64,000 nucleotides of DNA from Papaver somniferum (Eukaryota; Streptophyta; Magnoliopsida; Ranunculales; Papaveraceae): assembly GCF_003573695.1 (NCBI RefSeq), contig NC_039367.1:32946442-33010441 (forward strand), read 5' to 3'. Numbering within the stretch: position 1 is the first letter of the stretch; each line of letters opens with the position of its first letter. Below the pieces are notes generated by a model. The model saw nothing but the letters and a program-made list of their open reading frames with translations, did not search any database and was not told where the DNA came from. Below are positions 59,662 to 64,000 of this stretch, in pieces. The position numbers were made by a program, and so were the translations under genes.

Positions 59662-61057
59662 ATGAATTATGATTCTTCTGAGGAGGATATGGAGATGGAT
59701 GACATGTTGTACGAAGAAGATGAAAAAATGTGTATGGAGTTTTTGCATCAAATGGATGAAGATGCAGATCAAGATAGAAGAAGAAGAAATTTAATGTCCC
59801 AATTAAAAACCGGGATCATACCAAAGCCTTTAGAGCCATATGAAGTTGCGACTAGAAGATGGACGTGGCGGAATCGACATTTTTACCACGAAAATCTGAT
59901 GCATGATTATTTTAATCATGACTGTGTGTATTCCGATGAGGATTTTCAGCGTCGATTCTGCATGAGCCGCAACTTGAAGCAAAAATTTATTGCCGAGCTT
60001 TGTCAGGTACAACCTTTGTTTAATTATCAGTATGATGCACGACATATACGAGGCTTTAGTCCCGAACAAAAGGTCACTGCGGCCCTCCGTATACTATGAT
60101 ATAGGGTACCACCTGATTCCACGGACGATTACATTCGTATTTGGAAAACAACTGCCTTTAGGTATCTTAAACTTTTTTGCGAAACAATAGTCGAGCATTT
60201 TGGTCCAACCTTTTTAAGAAAGCCTACTCAGGAAGATGTTCAAAGAATAACTGCAGAAAACACCGAGAGGCGTTTTTCAGGAATGCTAGGTAGTCTTGAC
60301 TGCATGCACTGGACGTGGCATGCGTGTCCTGTAGAATGGGAAGGCCAATAAGGGTCATTATCGAAAACCAACTGTAATTTTGGAAGCTTCGGCTATTTAT
60401 GATTGTTGGTTTTGGCATGCTTTTTTTGGACTCCCGGGTTTAAATAACGATCTCAACGTTTTATATAAGTCACCATTATTTGAATATCTTAAGAATGGGA
60501 TCGTGCCGCGCTGTAATTTCACCATCGACGGTAATCACTACGCTCAGGGTTATTATCTAGTAGACGGAATCTATCCAGAATGGTCAACTATGGTTCAAGC
60601 TTATAAACAGGTAGGCTTTGGTCCGACGACTTCGAAGGATATGCAGTACTTTAACACACAACAAATGGCATGCAGAAAGGATGTTGAACGCGCTTTTCGC
60701 ATATTGAAAAGGATGTTTTCCATCATAGCTGGGCCGGCGCGCTTTTTTGATATTCAAGAAATGAACAAAATTATGCTGACTTGTATTATTCTGCATAACA
60801 TGGTCATTGAAGAAAACATGCGTGACCCAACCCGGACTAGTTTTCAAGATGAAGATTTAACCAAGGATCTTGTGGTAGAGCGTGGGCGTCCGGCAAGAGA
60901 ATATAGACTTGCCACTGACAGACTCCACAATCGGGGAATCTATGCACAACTAAGACAAGATTTAACAAAGCACCTTTGGGCTTTAAAAGGAGCAGCAAAC
61001 AATGAGAGAGGGCAAGGAGGGGCAGGGGGAGAGGAAGAGGAAGAGGGAGATAATTAA
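59662..61057 (+). pseudogene. HARBI1-like (ALP1-type) DDE transposase, broken
   Basis: An acidic N-terminus (EEDMEMDDMLYEEDEK) is followed by the helical region (YSDEDFQRRFCMSRNL, SPEQKVTAALRIL). The catalytic residues are Asp in GSLDCMHW (60298-60300), Asp in GLNNDLNVL (60448-60450) and Glu in RKDVERAFRILKRMF (60686-60688). It ends with ILHNMVIEENMRDP and a Gly/Glu-rich tail. Two lesions are seen: an in-frame TGA at 60097-60099 (ALRIL-stop-YRVPPDSTDDYIR) and a frameshift near 60345-60355 between CPVEWEG and the KGHYRKPT segment. About 465 codons without introns. The triad is intact, so the gene died recently by two small changes. It would catalyse cut-and-paste transposition with an ORF1 partner. 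Confidence 0.9.
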
Positions 61058-61233
61058 TAAGTTTTTTAATTTAAAATTTGTTGTTTGTTTTAATTAATAT
61101 GTTTTTTAATTTAAATTTGTTTATTAAAATTGATGCAATCATAAAAGTAATTTTAATTAAACTAAACTGAATTAAATTAAAACGACTACACTGAATTTAA
61201 CTAATAGTGTTCTTAGCAAGACTGAATTCCTCT

Positions 61234-62230
61234 TCATGCATTATCAAGACCGAATTCATCTTGTTTTTCTTCCGAGGCATCATCTTCGTCTTTCACATTC
61301 ACAAATTGGCCAGTTTGTTGGTGGGGACTCCAGTTTGTTGGTGGGGAACTTGTTCGGCCTGGACTTGATCGGGCTGGACTTGATTGGCCTAGACTTGTTC
61401 GGCCTGGACTTGATCCATTTGTGTATTCCATATAGCATATTGTCGTTCATTCATTTTGTCGGTGTCCAAGGAGAGTAACTTGTTTATCTTACAATCTTTG
61501 TAGTATTGTTCTCGCGAAAGACGACTTTTCAGTTGATTTTCTAGAGCAATGGCACGGTCCCTGACTCTATCTGCCTCCATCTGCATCTCCATTTGTGATC
61601 ATCATAGTTAAACTCCCTTGAACCTCCTTCTGATGCTCGTTGGGCTGCATCTCTCGCCGCTTTTGCAGCTTTCACACCACCTCTTCTTCTTCTTCTCTTG
61701 TAGTTGGACCATGTGGTAATCTTCCAGGCACTTGATGACCTTCCAGCAAGTATGGGTTAAACTTGTTAAGCACCCTCAAAATGGTGAAACAACTTTCATG
61801 TTGGAAGCTTGAACCTTTGTGGGATCATTGCCACTCTTCCCGACATCTTCGTTCCATATCCGGTTCGCTTTCACCACTTCTTTTGTTGTTCTACATTAGA
61901 GTGATAACAACTACATATTCACTAACAGCTGCTGCAATTGTGCAAAAACGATGACACAACGCATCGACATCACGACCATGTTTGTTACCGGTTTCTTCAC
62001 AAATTTTTTGTAAAATCTTACCATAAAAAGTTTTTTTTTTCTTGAATACAACCGTTAATATCATCTAATGTATATAATACATAATTTCTTCAAAGTGACC
62101 CGTCTTCATCCATTGTATACTTCGAACCACGAATTCATGTGTTCCTTTGCTGTGATTGTTGTGTTTGTGTTTGTTGTTATGATCGTTGTGTTGTTTGTTG
62201 TGGTGTTTGTTGTTGTGAGGATGCCATATT
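61234..62230 (-). pseudogene. ORF1 partner protein of Harbinger 2, decayed
   Basis: Minus-strand pieces in order are an N-terminal Gln/Thr-rich start (MASSQQQTPQQTT, near 62230), several stops and shifts, NRIWNEDVGKSG, then a helical segment MEMQMEADRVRDRAIALENQ (from 61592) with QYYKDCKINKLLSLDTDKM. An NERQYAIWNTQMDQVQ end and a Gln/Val-rich repeat tail follow. This layout resembles the Myb/NAM-associated ORF1 proteins of Pong-like elements, in which the C-terminal helix carries a run of repeated residues. The DNA-binding domain itself is not clearly readable. Confidence 0.55.
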
Positions 62231-62655
62231 TGTTAAAGATGAAATTTTTCTGAAAGACTGAATTGATATGAATAGTTTTGTTTGAAAAGAAAAAGAGAAG
62301 TTAGAGACGGTATGGAAATTGTGTAATGTTAAGGAAGATGCGAGCCTAAGTCTCCAGACGAACTGAATTTATAGGGGAAGGGAATGAGCGACGGAGGGAT
62401 AGGAACACCAGTTGGCGCTCATAGGAAGAACTCGGCGACATTTTCTAAACCGCTGGCGTCATCGCTGAAATCGCGCATTTGTATTAAGGACGCTGACGTT
62501 GTTCGTTCTGACGCCAGCGTTATTAGCAATGTCACGCGTCCTTGCAACAGACGCGCGTCTGATGTTCCAACTCGATGTTCAAATGAACAGATTTTGTATA
62601 GTGAGAGCAAAATAAACAAACTCTGAGTTTGTTCATCCCATAGAAATTACTCTAA

Positions 62656-63253
62656 AACTGCAGTTTTTGTATTCCAAATACGAAATGGTCTCTTTTTCAT
62701 TAAAATCCAAAACAATTTTTTCTTCTACTCCTATGAGTACTATTTTGAGTTTTCATTCTCTCCGACGGATAACATGGAATTACGACACTGGTCGTATTTT
62801 CAGTTTGTTTTGGTCATTTCGAGTGGGATTTGAAGGTATTGACACTCGTCATTTTATTAATTAATCCCTCTGAGGTCAAAAGTGTTCTTCTACAAACTTC
62901 AAACTTTTTGTTATCAATCAAACTGCATTTTGACTCCACTTGGTTTCTTAAACTAAAGTAAATTGCCTTTTTGCTACTTAGGCTCTTATAAGACTTGGAC
63001 ACTGGTCTCTTTTCTTGGTTAGGCCTAAGCAGTATGTTTGGTACAGTGCATTCAGGGATCTTCCCAGTTCAACTTTTGGTACTGTTCTAGTTGCAACAGT
63101 GGTTATGTCAAAAAATATCTAAATTTTCGGTAAGGTGGCTTTTTGTCTTTTATTTTGACATCTAAGTCTATACTTTCCATGCCCATAACTTCTCAGGAAA
63201 AACCATGCCCTAACTTTTTAGGAAGCATTATCTCTAGTGCATAGGTTCTCGTC
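62656..63253. other. Intergenic between Harbinger 2 and L1 fragment B
   Basis: No gene, exon or repeat boundary recognised. The short frames here (62667-62864, 62814-63002 minus) show no domain. Confidence 0.5.
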
Positions 63254-64000
63254 TTTTTTTTTTTGATCGAGAAAGAAAACATTTTATTAAAGAAGAAAGA
63301 AAACTTTGTACAAAAAGTTACAAGTATGAAGAACAAAAAGGATACAATTCAACAGAATTATAAGAGATTGATGGAGATTTTAGTGAAATAAACTCTCCCA
63401 AGAGAAGATACACCAGTCTAATCTAAAATTAAAGTCCCTGTTGAAATAATGGCTGCCTTTACCTCCACACTAACTTGAAAAGGTGATCTTTCCTTGTCCT
63501 CGAAAATTCACTTATTTCTTTCGTCCCATAATAACCAAAATACAGCTGCCGGTAGCATGTCCCATACTTGTTTAGCTAGGCCACGTATTCCTCTTTTGGA
63601 CCAAGAGGATGCTAATTGTAGAACTGAGTTTGGAGGATTCCATGTGAAGTAAGACGGGGTGAAGAGTAACCATACTTGTCGGGCGAATGGGCAATGCAGT
63701 AATAGATGAGCCGATGATTCTGTAGTAACCTTGCACATCGGACACCTACGTGCCAAGGAGAAGTTTCTTCTCTGAAGCGAGTCTTGCGTTGAGATTTATC
63801 CAAAGCAGCAGTCCAATATAAAAAACATACCTCAGGTGGGACATGATTGTTCCATATGTGCTTTTGCGGGAAGGCTATAGGTGGTGACTGAGATTGTTGA
63901 GACAGTAGAGTTGTATATGCTGATTTAACGGTAAAGTTACACGGGGCAGATGGAATCCAAGTTCTAGAATCAGACGTGTTGGAGAGAGAGGGTGGATAAG
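63254..64000 (-). mobile_element. L1 LINE fragment B, 3' end (runs off the window)
   Basis: On the minus strand the zinc-binding domain of plant L1 reads FPQKHIWNNHVPPEV, then after a frameshift LARRCPMCKVTTESSAHLLL and HCPFARQVWLLF, to AVFWLLWDERNK and a stop (about 63508). A 3' UTR of about 240 bp follows, containing AATAAA (about 63284-63291) and CTTTCTCGATC, and ends in a poly(A) tail (T run 63254-63264). No RNase H domain follows the zinc-binding domain, unlike L1 fragment A. The 5' part lies beyond 64000. Confidence 0.85.

Larger units (their letters stand above)
59312..62652 (+). mobile_element. PIF/Harbinger transposon 2, 3.3 kb
   Basis: Terminal repeats GAGCAATTCCTATAG (left) and, reversed from 62652, GAGTAATTTCTATGG are flanked by TAA at 59309-59311 and 62653-62655. 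It encodes a HARBI1-like transposase on the plus strand (59662-61057) and a decayed ORF1 on the minus strand (61234-62230), so the two genes converge. Both are broken. GC-rich subterminal stretches with CGCCAGCG motifs occur inside each end (59420-59530 and 62410-62570). Confidence 0.88.

Overview
This window is from a plant nuclear genome, almost certainly a dicot. It is AT-rich, has plant-type gene remnants (an alpha-expansin and a BRR2-like spliceosomal helicase), and carries Ty1/copia, L1 LINE, PIF/Harbinger, hAT-like and SINE families with plant signatures. I cannot name the species; the LTR family resembles repeats I associate with the poppy order, but that is only an impression. I see no intact host gene. 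About three quarters of the window can be assigned to mobile elements, many nested inside one another, and every long reading frame I could identify belongs to a transposable element or a pseudogene.

Region 1 (about 0.5-11.74 kb) is a composite of one giant-LTR family (LTRs about 2.4 kb, tRNA-iMet-type primer site). Its outer boundaries are flanked by the 5-bp duplication ATGGG, yet its interior holds an oppositely oriented partial element, making a large imperfect palindrome. Region 2 (11.7-19.2 kb) has a gene-poor stretch and a broken alpha-expansin next to a plant-mobile-domain (PMD)-type transposon fragment, into which a 4.3-kb PIF/Harbinger element (TSD TTA) has jumped. Region 3 (19.6-31.4 kb) is a decayed non-LTR reverse transcriptase gene whose C-terminal part looks like a restriction-like endonuclease. 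It is split by a complete 8.4-kb non-autonomous giant-LTR element (TSD CAAGT) that carries a gag-like ORF and a second ORF but no pol.

Region 4 (31.5-40.3 kb) is an L1 LINE split by a three-deep nest: a TIR element with TSD CTCAC(A/G)CT, inside it a hAT-like element with TSD GATATATT, and inside that a transposon carrying a PMD gene and dense arrays of alternating TTCGGTT/AACCGAA motifs. Region 5 (41.0-51.2 kb) is a tRNA-derived SINE-like sequence, a BRR2-like helicase pseudogene, and a copia element split by a second, younger copia element on the opposite strand. Region 6 (51.2-59.1 kb) holds a TRIM-like LTR element, the 3' end of another LTR element, a SINE, satellites and a putative TIR element with a palindromic minisatellite. 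Region 7 (59.3-64 kb) is a second PIF/Harbinger element (TSD TAA) and the 3' end of an L1 LINE running off the window.

The nesting gives a relative history: L1 and the non-LTR RT gene are oldest, then the TIR elements and the giant-LTR element, while the inner copia element (LTRs differing at only about nine positions by eye) is among the youngest.
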